Assembly (NCBI RefSeq): GCF_020536995.1
Contig: NC_068358.1
Location: forward strand, 46,293,085 to 46,357,084
Direction of reading: 5' to 3'
DNA from: Dreissena polymorpha
Lineage: Eukaryota > Mollusca > Bivalvia > Myida > Dreissenidae
DNA length: 64,000 nt
Shown here one piece after another: positions 60,901 to 64,000 of the stretch. How positions within the stretch are numbered: the stretch's first letter is position 1; each line of letters begins with the position of its first letter. Both the position numbers and the translations under genes were made by a program. The notes below the pieces were generated by a model. The model was not told where the DNA came from and made no database searches. It saw nothing but the letters and a program-made list of their open reading frames with translations.

Positions 60901-62152
60901 GGAGAATTTGATGTCTACATGAATTTACTATATCGAATAAAATGGAGAATTTGTTGTTTACAACCATTTACACATAACAGAACAGATGGTATTTGAACGC
61001 ATTTTCTCACTTCTGTCGGAAATTTTAACAAAAACAAACAATTCTTTAAATAAACAACAAGTAAATCTTCATGCAGAAACTGTAGAAACAAAACATAAAT
61101 TACACCACGCTTGATGAATGACATGTCAAATGATTCTGGAACGAGGGTGAACAATAGAAAATAATGATGATTGTTAACAATCAAGTTACAATGTATACAA
61201 ATGTACATACAAATGTAACAAAACATTCTAGAACTTTGCAAAAATTGTACGGTCTGCACTATTGAAATATACATGTTCATTCACATTTACCTGTATTTCA
61301 CTGTGAACCACTGAGGCCGCCGTGGTTAACTGCGATCGCGGTTGTCCACTGTGAGATCGATTTCCCGATAACGCCCGCGGTGTTCAGCCACTGTCGACGC
61401 GATCTATCATGATGGAAACACCTTCAGATCGAGGTGATTTTCCACGCTCACGAAATATTGTCCACGGTGGGAGTGTGGTGGACCGCAGAAATCGCGCTAG
61501 ACGTAGTGTATGTCAAGGGACATAGGAAATATTTGGGGTAGTAAAAAAACTTTAACATTTGCACGCTAACGCTCACGCAGACACCGGGGTGAGTAGGATA
61601 GCTCCACTATATATATTTCATATATAATAGTCGAGCTAAAAAGTCGGCAACAATCAATCGAGCGTATTTACCGTACAAGGGGTACATTTAAGTATACTTA
61701 AGAGTACCCGGGGTACATTTAAGTAGTACCCAAGCCGGCAATGACCAATCAAGCGCCACTAACTAATATCTAAATATCAATTAAGATGAAATATATAGCA
61801 AGTAAGGCTATTTGAAGCTAAAAATAATCCTTTTTTTTAATCAAGAAAATAAAACATGTCAGATAATTCTTAAACATATGAAGCTGACTAAATTGATGAT
61901 TATAAATATTGTAAATAAATGATTTTAATAAAACATATGCTAACAGGAATATAAAGTAGGATAGTCAGCAGCTTATTTGAATCTTAGTACATTTTATACA
62001 ATTGAATGTCATCTTATTTGTACCTTGCTTTTGTTGTTGACTGTGCAAAACACATCTGTTTGTAGAGTTGTCTGTCCCTTACCATCAAGTGCTTTTCTAG
62101 CCTTGATTTGTGTAATGCTGGGACTCTTTGCAAAGCTTTGAAAATAGTCTGC
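24287..62152 (-). CDS. ENO4: Enolase 4, 13 exons, 5' end outside window
   Basis: Exons, 5' to 3' on the minus strand: 62152-62024, 52449-52256, 50846-50703, 46150-45976, 45562-45434, 43923-43861, 43274-43251, 40840-40760, 37764-37681, 32179-32054, 26617-26422, 25502-25435, 24517-24287. Sum 1644 nt (547 residues plus stop) with all phases matching. Diagnostic: KLGAPCRGERVSKLNRLLAI near the C-terminus, the enolase '[20 protein letters not shown]' signature, and an N-terminal region plus acidic linker found in ENO4 rather than in glycolytic enolases. In mammals ENO4 is a sperm-flagellum protein needed for normal sperm structure and motility. By alignment several canonical catalytic or metal positions are changed (Glu211, Asp246, Glu295, Lys345, His373), while Lys396 remains. 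The first exon or exons (about 45 residues by comparison with vertebrates) were not found up to 64000. Confidence 0.92.
24540..24745. repeat. Foldback element F1, shortened copy near ENO4 last exon
   Basis: GGAAAACTGGGCTTAATGCA left, GAATTGAGCCCAGTTTTATC right. It starts about 25 bp upstream (gene sense) of the last-exon acceptor. A 52-bp tandem duplication (ATTGATGTTGACCTGTTGGA) follows at 24780-24880. Confidence 0.75.
25207..25419 (+). mobile_element. MITE M2, TTAA-flanked (piggyBac-like termini)
   Basis: TTAA + CCCTTTCAGTGCGGGAACCG at the left, TTTCCCAGCATGCAAAGGG + TTAA at the right; CCCTTT...TGC.GGGAA is inverted. Internal palindrome AGATGAGACGCC..GGCGTCTCATCT within a longer GTTTGGATCCAG stem. 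Other copies at 41677 and 46169. Confidence 0.88.
25435..25502 (-). CDS. ENO4: ENO4 exon covering the SHRSGET position
   Basis: Acceptor TAATTACAG, donor GTAATC. Encodes ENNITVLSTNIGETSDTFLA then DM. Corresponds to VMVSHRSGETEDTFIADL, with catalytic His373 replaced by Thr. An M2 MITE ends 15 bp past the donor. Confidence 0.93.
26128..26362. repeat. Foldback element F1, diverged
   Basis: GGCTTAATGCATGTGTTTAA left, TTTACGCACATGCATTAAGC right, ACTAGCCTGTGCAGTCC within. Confidence 0.75.
26422..26617 (-). CDS. ENO4: ENO4 exon covering the VGDD and Lys345 positions
   Basis: Acceptor ACAATACAG, donor GAAG|GTCTGG. Encodes EDRQWMLLCERLSEKCYILG, DRVWHRPGLL, then VYRLEQMNTVTDILQCAQLM. YILGDR aligns with QIVGDD (one Asp kept) and VYRLEQMNTVTDI with LLLKVNQIGSVTE (catalytic Lys345 replaced by Arg). 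Confidence 0.92.
26690..26855. repeat. Foldback element F1, partial
   Basis: GGCGGAAAGTGTCATCCCTG, CCTGTGTGGACTGCACAGGC and GATGACACTTTACACACATG; the outer left arm is absent. Confidence 0.75.
27262..27670 (-). pseudogene. hAT transposase N-terminal fragment
   Basis: Minus strand, two frames: SWCKRDTGNEFARYCSVWMK, then SNSGANQLISHADGQKHKEN and, further on, HKEQMQKAEIFWALKVASSG with GTPALFQAIFPGPVFKK. The S.A..L..H..G.KH motif is a BED-type finger remnant; 'KAE..WALKV...' through 'F..(M)FP' is the usual segment after it in this hAT branch. It has stops and at least one frameshift and lacks the catalytic part. Confidence 0.65.
28264..28640 (+). repeat. Tandem-cored element, one unit, with (GACA)n
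   Basis: Head ACAAGTATTGTGTTTGTCAG, core GGATGACCTTCACCTTTCAC and GAGATACACATGCATGCCAAATA-like sequence, then (CAGA)n at 28548-28591 and ACCTGGAGCATAAAA. Same family as 41134, 45112 and 54572. Confidence 0.8.
29130..29440 (+). pseudogene. Harbinger transposase N-terminal fragment
   Basis: Reading frames spell VRNRQTFRTYNHLVKELELD, DEEFKGYFRLK, then with a one-base frame change FGYVLSLVEEFISKKLVTRQ and TIGAKQRLAICLQ. This is the 'YN.LV.EL...D...F..YFRL..F..(I)L..V...I.K..T..R..I....RLAI.L' block before the DDE domain of PIF/Harbinger transposases. The DDE part is missing. Confidence 0.75.
30092..30254 (-). pseudogene. MADF-domain gene fragment of the Harbinger element
   Basis: Starts with ATG at 30254: KLTEKLKELVKNYPDLYNQR, then DFTSNVWKSIAKALEEDVS, a MADF (Adf-1-like) domain by the L..LV..YP.LY and W..IA..L pattern, ending at a plausible donor TTTCAG|GTATTT. 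Harbinger elements encode such a second DNA-binding protein. The remaining exons are not seen. Confidence 0.7.
30905..31215. repeat. Foldback element F1 fragments
   Basis: Two decayed pieces: 30925-30995 (CATCCCAGATTAACCTGTGC) and 31050-31212 (GAGCTTAATGCATGAGTACA, CACATGCATTTGGCCAAGTT). Confidence 0.55.
31269..31987. mobile_element. Non-autonomous DNA element, TATTCCACTACGA termini
   Basis: Left end TATGGGAATATTCCACTACG. Reverse copies appear at the right end (TCGTAGTGGAATAGAGCCAT, to 31987) and internally (GGGTCGTAGTGGAATACCCC, to 31729), each beside an ACGATTT/AAATCGT block. No coding content. Confidence 0.65.
32054..32179 (-). CDS. ENO4: ENO4 exon covering the SIEDPFD position
   Basis: Acceptor GTGTGTAG, donor GTGAGG, 42 codons. 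Encodes EKGKYEVVTGQQKVAEDLVE, YWADILTRYPAIIAIIDPMR, KQ. The enolase YP..SIEDPFDQDDW motif is visible as YPAIIAIIDPMRKQEDRQW across the junction; the metal-binding Glu is Ile. Confidence 0.93.
32180..36100. other. ENO4 intron, mostly unique-looking AT-rich DNA
   Basis: Apart from a (CA)n tract at 32181-32195 and MITE M3 at 34328-34567, I see no feature. Confidence 0.5.
34328..34567 (+). mobile_element. MITE M3, TTAA-flanked
   Basis: TTAACCTTTTCCCACTCAGA left; right end TAAGTTGTAAAGTGTTAA. Internal hairpin around ATAGCCTGCGAGTAACTTGC. The copy at 46378-46610 lies in the opposite orientation, confirming both ends. Confidence 0.7.
36104..36333 (-). mobile_element. MITE M1, full copy, TTAA-flanked
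   Basis: TTAATCCATTTAAGCCTAGT left, ACTAGGCATAAATGGGTTAA right; internal palindrome CTGATGAGACGCTGCATGAT..GCGTCTCATCAG. Confidence 0.85.
37681..37764 (-). CDS. ENO4: ENO4 exon
   Basis: Acceptor GACCTCAG, donor GTAAGT, 28 codons. Encodes ESMGRLGFTPGEDLYLALNL then AGHEYFDY, aligning with enolase 'G....MDVAASEF...GKYDL'; the metal-binding Asp of MDVAASE is Asn here (LALNLAGHE). Confidence 0.92.
37805..38250. repeat. Foldback element F1, two copies in a row
   Basis: A diverged copy (37815-38020, CTTAATGCATGTGCATAAAA) abuts a better one (38020-38250, GTCTCGTTCTGAGAAAATTG to CAATTTTCACAGAACAAGAC). Confidence 0.8.
38251..39029. other. ENO4 intron with fragment of a GACCTTGACC element
   Basis: 38365-38690 holds GTGACCTTGACCTTTGGGGT and two copies of GTGCCAAGTTATTT(A)AAATCCAT-like sequence about 190 bp apart, a decayed tandem-cored element. 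Nothing else seen. Confidence 0.4.
39030..40742 (-). mobile_element. MITE M1, TTAA-flanked, split by a hAT element
   Basis: TTAACCCATTTATGCCTAGT at 39030; GGCATAAATGGGTTAA ends at 40742. The M1 body runs 39034-39115 and resumes 40597-40738; the sequence between is the hAT insertion. Confidence 0.88.
39116..40596. mobile_element. Non-autonomous hAT transposon, 1481 bp, 8-bp target duplication
   Basis: ATTTCTAT lies at 39108-39115 and again at 40597-40604. Termini TAGGGATGAGAGAGGTTAA and, reversed, TATGGATGCAAGAGGTTAA. Subterminal GGTTAACC/AACCGGTT motifs occur at both ends, as in hAT elements. No transposase reading frame. Confidence 0.85.
40760..40840 (-). CDS. ENO4: ENO4 exon covering the DEGGFAPN position
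   Basis: Encodes IQIKNVTDIGALMMPFDRPE, then QGLDMIL. The canonical enolase motif GDEGGFAPN with catalytic Glu211 is replaced here by GALMMPFDR. The acceptor is a tandem ACAG|ATACAG|, so a form two codons shorter is possible. Donor GTGTGT; an M1 MITE ends 17 bp beyond it. Confidence 0.88.
41134..41397 (+). repeat. Tandem-cored element, one unit
   Basis: Head AAACAAGATGTGTTTGAGAA, core TTTGACCTTGAAGGATGACC, microsatellite AACAAACCATCAAACAAACC, closing hairpin TGTCCCCCAGT..ACTGGGGGACATAA. Confidence 0.85.
41677..41889 (+). mobile_element. MITE M2, second copy
   Basis: TTAACTCTTTCAGTGCTGGA left, TTCCCAGCATGCAAAGGGTTAA-type right end with TTAA at 41886-41889; same internal palindrome as at 25207. 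Confidence 0.87.
41890..43250. other. ENO4 intron with one F1 copy
   Basis: F1 copy at 42545-42785 (GGAAAACAGGGCCTAATGCA; TGATTAGCCTGAGCCAACTG). Otherwise AT-rich with no feature seen; likewise 43275-43860. Confidence 0.55.
43251..43274 (-). CDS. ENO4: ENO4 microexon (8 codons)
   Basis: 24 nt, AQDVVEEM, between a pyrimidine-rich acceptor (TTTTTTCTACTCAAG) and donor GTATGC. Phase 0 on both sides, so skipping would leave the frame intact. It falls where vertebrate ENO4 has a variable insert. Called from splice signals and phase alone. Confidence 0.6.
43861..43923 (-). CDS. ENO4: ENO4 exon (21 codons)
   Basis: Acceptor TGATTTTAG, donor GTAACT. Encodes SIPKIVAVYNDIIKAIMGKN plus G, the helix after the enolase loop. 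Confidence 0.88.
43924..45111. other. ENO4 intron, no clear feature
   Basis: Scattered GACCTTGAC-type fragments at 44259-44270 and 44550-44570 suggest very old tandem-cored elements; no boundary can be set. Confidence 0.4.
45112..45390 (+). repeat. Tandem-cored element, one unit
   Basis: Head AACAAGAGATGTGTTTGTGA, core AAGGATGACCTTGACCTTTC, (GACAGACA) tract, end AACAATATACCCCCGATCAT..GGGGCATAA. Its end is about 45 bp from the donor of ENO4 exon 45434-45562. Confidence 0.82.
45434..45562 (-). CDS. ENO4: ENO4 exon
   Basis: Acceptor TTCAACTGCAG, donor GTAGTA, 43 codons. Encodes APKQYRMPLPMVTIFQSGRS, APGKANAIKEYMVVPAPGKP, LSE; the MPLPM.. strand and 'SGK...' loop of enolases are recognisable. 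Confidence 0.92.
45700..45872. repeat. Foldback element F1, partial
   Basis: GCAGAAAGTGTCACCCCAGA, CACAGGCTAATCTGGGACAA and ACATGCATCAAGC. One outer arm is missing. Confidence 0.65.
45976..46150 (-). CDS. ENO4: ENO4 exon: start of enolase barrel part
   Basis: Acceptor TGTTTTCTAG, donor GTTTGC. Encodes GKGGKGGPPVVIVPDEPKEK, then GSACVSAVSQALCVAGACAM and YEYIAQL, like vertebrate GSMAIGAVSLAVAKACAMLL..PLYL.IA.L. A TTAA-flanked MITE starts 18 bp upstream of the acceptor. Confidence 0.92.
46169..46381 (+). mobile_element. MITE M2, third copy, sharing its TTAA with M3
   Basis: TTAACTCTTTCAGTGCTGGA at the left; CAAAGGGTTAA at the right. The right TTAA (46378-46381) is at once the left TTAA of the next element. 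Confidence 0.88.
46378..46610 (-). mobile_element. MITE M3, second copy
   Basis: TTAACCCTTTACAACTCAGA left, TTGCTTCTGCCAGGAAAAGG then ATTAA right. Reverse of the 34328 copy. Confidence 0.75.
46611..47845. other. ENO4 intron, no clear feature
   Basis: AT-rich sequence; I see no element boundary, tandem repeat or coding segment here. Confidence 0.4.
47846..49385 (+). repeat. Tandem-cored element, AACAAGAGCTGTCAG to GTCGAGCTAAAA type
   Basis: Head AACAAGAGCTGTCAGAGGAC, several G-rich tracts (47980-48190), units of about 190 bp with GGGGCCATAATTATAACAAA and TGCTCTTGTTTATAGGTTGG, a CTAACGC tract, and the end ATATATAATAGTCGAGCTAAA. A foreign piece with its own hairpin tail GGTCCCCTCCGGTGAAACCG is inserted up to 49093. 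Confidence 0.8.
50215..50482 (+). repeat. Interspersed element with CGGACGGA tract and hairpin tail
   Basis: GGGCGATAACTCCGTTATTA, ACCAAGTTTCAATGTCATCC, CCGGACGGACGGAAAGACGG and the tail AACAATATCCCTCCGCCTAT with GGCGGGGATAATAA. Same architecture as the other tandem-cored elements, one unit only. Confidence 0.7.
50703..50846 (-). CDS. ENO4: ENO4 exon: charged linker
   Basis: Acceptor TGTTTTCAG, donor AA|GTAAGC. Encodes GYIEELKEAEEERLAREAED, then a Gly/Pro/Lys-rich tail KSEKPKSG. This matches in position the variable Pro/Lys-rich linker of vertebrate ENO4. A foldback element begins about 20 bp upstream of the acceptor. Confidence 0.88.
50866..51048. repeat. Foldback element F1 next to an ENO4 acceptor
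   Basis: GTGAAAAGGGGGTTTAATGC, TCCCAGATTAGCCTGTGCAC, AGAAAGTGTCGTCCCTGATT; right arm truncated. It starts about 20 bp upstream (gene sense) of exon 50703-50846. Confidence 0.75.
51049..52255. other. ENO4 intron, no clear feature
   Basis: A GACAGAAGGACAGATGGA stretch at 52120-52150 may be the tail of an old tandem-cored element. Otherwise nothing recognised. Confidence 0.4.
52256..52449 (-). CDS. ENO4: ENO4 exon: N-terminal region
   Basis: Acceptor TTATTGCAG, donor TG|GTATAT. Encodes MMSSTVSSSVNPSLPETTKP, a Glu-rich stretch, then NVQAALQIINSEL and EELDKIV. Corresponds to vertebrate VVISTHFEV.ENALPE..K. An alternative donor three codons earlier would break the phase with the next exon. Confidence 0.85.
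52509..53018 (+). repeat. Tandem-cored element, two units
   Basis: Head AACAAGAGCTGTCACCATAG, two units about 170 bp apart with TTTCGAAACCTAAACGCAGA and ATATGAAGGTTATATCTCAA, a (GACA)n tract, hairpin TATGCCCCCTTTTCTTCAAA closed by AGGGGGCATA. Confidence 0.87.
53165..53265. repeat. CCGGGGTAC-type repeat fragment
   Basis: CTCAATTGGTTATTGTCGGC, then GTACCCCGGTTACTCTTAAG, as at 16985 and 61643. Confidence 0.6.
53834..53981. repeat. 66-bp-arm inverted repeat within the 5.2-kb element
   Basis: Arms 53834-53899 and 53916-53981 around a 16-nt spacer, near perfect: AATACCGTCCGAATACTCCA pairs with TGGAGTATTCGGACGGTATT. Confidence 0.85.
54572..55436 (-). repeat. Tandem-cored element, five units, inside the 5.2-kb element
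   Basis: TGTCCCCCACTATAGTAGTG hairpin, GTTGGTTGGT tract, five units of about 150-170 bp with TTGATATTTGGCATGCATGT and TTCAAGGTCAGAGGTCAAAT, head (reversed) at ACAAACACATCTTGTT. Confidence 0.87.
55610..57094 (-). CDS. Unrecognised three-exon small gene inside the 5.2-kb element
   Basis: Exons 57094-57028, 56466-56359, 55737-55610; sum 303 nt, 100 residues plus TAA, both introns phase 1. Acceptors are TGTAGCTCAG and TTTCTTTCAGAG; donors GAAG|GTTTGT and CATG|GTAAAT. Protein: MLLKSDAYKCFKSLSRNRTT, TEDQLMEDTAEFGREITQDN, KAALLAHLPRGLTWPQIHDN, AGAVQYNSSTSSIKDPRPTE, AQLINKKVVKNCNFIPPGYL. I do not recognise it; no membrane segment, signal peptide or zinc finger is visible. An in-frame stop lies just upstream of the ATG. 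It sits between the termini of a mobile element, so it may be element-encoded, captured host sequence, or an alternative terminal part of an ENO4 transcript; its phases do not fit the visible ENO4 exons. Upstream ATGs in the presumed leader make the start uncertain. Confidence 0.45.
57268..57312 (-). promoter_or_regulatory. Possible TATA/CCAAT promoter for the small three-exon gene
   Basis: On the minus strand TATAAAATA reads at 57304-57296, preceded by ATTGG (reverse CCAAT) at 57310-57306 and followed by GATTGGCTG at 57282-57274. It lies about 170 nt before the ATG at 57094. Short motifs in AT-rich DNA; weak evidence. Confidence 0.25.
57441..58205. repeat. (CTA)n-rich trinucleotide array, about 0.75 kb
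   Basis: CTACTACTACTA runs interspersed with CTG, CTT and ACA triplets. Long Leu- or Val-rich reading frames here are by-products of the repeat. A smaller CTA/TTA tract lies at 58320-58420. Confidence 0.95.
59622..61508. mobile_element. Tc1/mariner-type non-autonomous element with long inverted repeats
   Basis: TA at 59620-59621 and 61509-61510 flank ends CACTACGTCTAGAGCTATTT and, reversed, CACTACGTCTAGCGCGATTT. The inverted similarity runs some 250 bp inward (GTTATCGGGAAATTGATCTC against GTTATCGGGAAATCGATCTC). Three 45-bp units with ACTATATCGAATAAAATGGA lie at 60857-60955. No transposase frame found. The TA site placement suggests the superfamily; termini alone do not prove it. Confidence 0.75.
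61643..61765. repeat. CCGGGGTAC-type repeat
   Basis: GTCGGCAACAATCAATCGAG left, GTACCCGGGGTACATTTAAG within, CAATGACCAATCAAGCGCCA right. Confidence 0.65.
62024..62152 (-). CDS. ENO4: ENO4 exon (first visible)
   Basis: Acceptor TATTTTAG, donor GTACAA, 43 codons, phase 0 both ends. Encodes ADYFQSFAKSPSITQIKARK, then ALDGKGQTTLQTDVFCTV, matching the vertebrate ENO4 segment ADVYGHL..F.KL..PP.I.K...K..LDG...TLQVDIFCT. Confidence 0.9.
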
Positions 62153-64000
62153 CTAAAATATATCAAATGCAAGTATAAATAACTCATTGAGATATGTAAT
62201 CTTTGTATACTTTTACTTTAATTACTGAAAAATTTGAAATAAAGTTTACACATGTATGAGCATGTTACATGTAAAACTAAACCTAAATTTTCTCAGTAAA
62301 AAGGTCATTATTCTCCTTAATTGCCGGTCATAGTTATGGCCCTTGGTGACCATGTGTAATGCCCCTGATCAAATGTGTGAAGTTTTAATTGAATATATTT
62401 GGTAAATGTAGAGACAAGGAGTTGTTACTTCTAAACTTTATCCATGATTTTCTTAAAAGGGTTTATCCTGGATTTGCAAAGTTCTGCTTAACTTCAGGTC
62501 AGAGTTTTAGGCTATGTGAGAATAATCATTTGCATATCTGTAGTAGTAACAGATCTATAGAGTAATGTGGCTTGCAAAACTTGCTTTAGAGCAGTATAAA
62601 ATCTGGTTAGAAGTAAAGCTCAAACTATTTAATGCAAAAACAAGCTAAAGATACACATTATCTGTGACTTTTACTTTTTTATTTTCATGTCTCAGAAATA
62701 AAACCGTAAATAAGGTATCAGAAAAACAAAACACTAAAAAAGACAATTGTAAAATATAGTCAGAATAAATACATCACATAAAACATATAATGTCATTTAA
62801 ACAAAACTTGTAAATGTAATTCCTTGTTACATCAGCCTGTAACTTACCTACAAACAATTTCAGCAAAATATATATACTTTGTATATCTCCGTCAATTACC
62901 TGAATTTAATTTTAGCGCAATTCATGTGTAAAAATTATATTTTTTCAGTACTAGTGACCTAAACCCAATGGTCCCCAAATGCAATCACATCTTTACATAT
63001 CAGCTAGAGAAAGAACTTGTTGCATAAAATAGTAGAGTAAGAGAGTTTGATGGTTAAAAAAACAGGACAGCAAAGAAGGGTCCCCATGCAGCTACATTTC
63101 ATCTCTTTTCCTCATACCTTTCAACAAGCGAGGCTGCCAAGCGGTTTAAACCTCAAGCCGCACAGCCATTAGGGGTCATTTTGAGTTACTTTGTAGCTGG
63201 CTGGCAACTTGTTAGAATATAATTGTTGATAGTCCCTGTTTGAGGGCATTAAGGAAATTCTATGAGAGTCTCATCTCATTGAGACCTCAGAGAATACATG
63301 TACCAAGTTAGCAGTCAGTCTGAACCAGTTTAAAATAACCCAGCAAAAAAATGTTAATTCTTTTGACCACAATAATTTCTTTGGGGTTTAGTGTCAATGT
63401 AAGAAGATGTAAAAATAAAGGGTAAAATTTATTTTGTATGATGACAGGTTAGGCCAGACGGCATATGCATTTTTTGTCAACTATATCTAATAAAAGTTAA
63501 CCCTTCTGAAAATTATAAAAAATCACTCAGCTTACAAAATTAGTATTTCAAAACATTGTCATGGCATTTGTTTTCAATCAGTGACAAGTTTATTTGAAAA
63601 TAATAAAGCCTTCTATATCCATATGCACATTTCAAAACATAACTCATTCAACCATGCAGTTCCGGTTAACTTTTTGCTGCATTTATTCCCCCTGTAAGCA
63701 TAATACAAAAGCTTTCTTGCTAAAACTATGTTAATTTAATCTTTTACTTACTGTATACCTTAGACACTTATCATTTTGATTTTATTGGGACCTTATGGAA
63801 AATTAAATACAAATTAATCGGAACTGCTGATTATCCGGAACTGGTTAACTGATAACTGTATACATGTATGATGCAAAACTTTTACTTAAGTCCTGACTAT
63901 GAAAGGTTCTGACAGATTTATATGGATAAATAAATTTTTAAAATTTCTCCATTGACTAGAGATTTTAACCGCCAGCTTGTTATTATTTGAGAAATTACCA
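62153..64000. other. ENO4 intron or upstream sequence, nothing recognised
   Basis: I searched the minus strand for the N-terminal ENO4 exon and found none. AT-rich, with no repeat family seen elsewhere in the window. Confidence 0.5.

Larger units (their letters stand above)
53477..61642 (+). repeat. Outer AACAAGAGCTGTCAG element, split into three pieces
   Basis: Second copy of the 47846-49385 family. Pieces 53477-53636, 58858-59621 and 61509-61642 join to the same order of blocks: head, G-rich tracts, GGGCCATAATTCTTACAAAA units of about 185 bp, then AGTCGAGCTAAAA. The gaps are the 5.2-kb and 1.9-kb insertions. Confidence 0.85.

Noticed and set aside
60915-61280. 121-residue minus-strand frame as a transposase of the TA-flanked element
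   Set aside because: No DDE/D motifs, helix-turn-helix or family resemblance; rich in Cys, Ile and Tyr as expected from AT-rich DNA.
62153-64000. A missing ENO4 first coding exon
   Set aside because: No minus-strand segment resembling the expected helix and '..LN..F...P' end with a suitable donor was found.

Overview
The window looks like nuclear DNA of a bivalve mollusc. The evidence is AT-rich sequence, two intron-rich genes with animal-type exons, and very dense short interspersed elements of the kinds found in mussels and oysters: foldback elements, TTAA-flanked MITEs, and elements built on tandem 150-190 bp cores with terminal CCCCC/GGGGG hairpins. A dreissenid (zebra or quagga mussel) is my best guess, from remembered repeat style only.

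Left third, plus strand (1608-18966): a complete nine-exon gene for a 410-residue Cys-loop ligand-gated ion channel of the glycine-receptor / glutamate-gated chloride channel class. All exon phases close and the summed exons give one open frame. It has the Cys-loop, four membrane segments and an anion-type pore (PGR in place of PAR). Most agonist-contact residues of glycine receptors are replaced, so it reads as an orphan channel. 18967-24286 is intergenic and holds SINEs and tandem repeats.

Right two thirds, minus strand (62152 down to 24287): thirteen exons of enolase 4 (ENO4), 547 residues including the stop-proximal end. The first coding exon or exons lie beyond position 64000. ENO4 is the sperm-flagellum enolase paralogue. 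Five residues that bind metal or catalyse in classical enolases appear changed, so it is probably a structural or divergent enolase.

The ENO4 introns are a stack of transposons. 25-47 kb holds a PIF/Harbinger remnant inside a hAT-like remnant, a hAT element with a clean 8-bp target duplication inside a TTAA MITE, and two TTAA MITEs sharing one TTAA. The largest intron (52450-62023) is nested three or four deep. An outer tandem-cored element is split by a 5.2-kb element with CCCGGGTGTAC termini and by a 1.9-kb element with TA duplication (Tc1/mariner type). The 5.2-kb element carries subterminal TTTCCATGG-rich palindromes, a perfect-looking 66-bp hairpin, another tandem-cored element, a 0.75-kb CTA array, and a small three-exon minus-strand gene (100 residues) that I cannot assign. 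That element with its cargo gene is the best candidate here for something undescribed.

Two patterns cut across the window. MITEs repeatedly sit 12-40 bp from splice sites of both host genes. In channel intron 7, a 45-bp unit copying the 3' end of exon 7 with its splice donor has been tandemly amplified.
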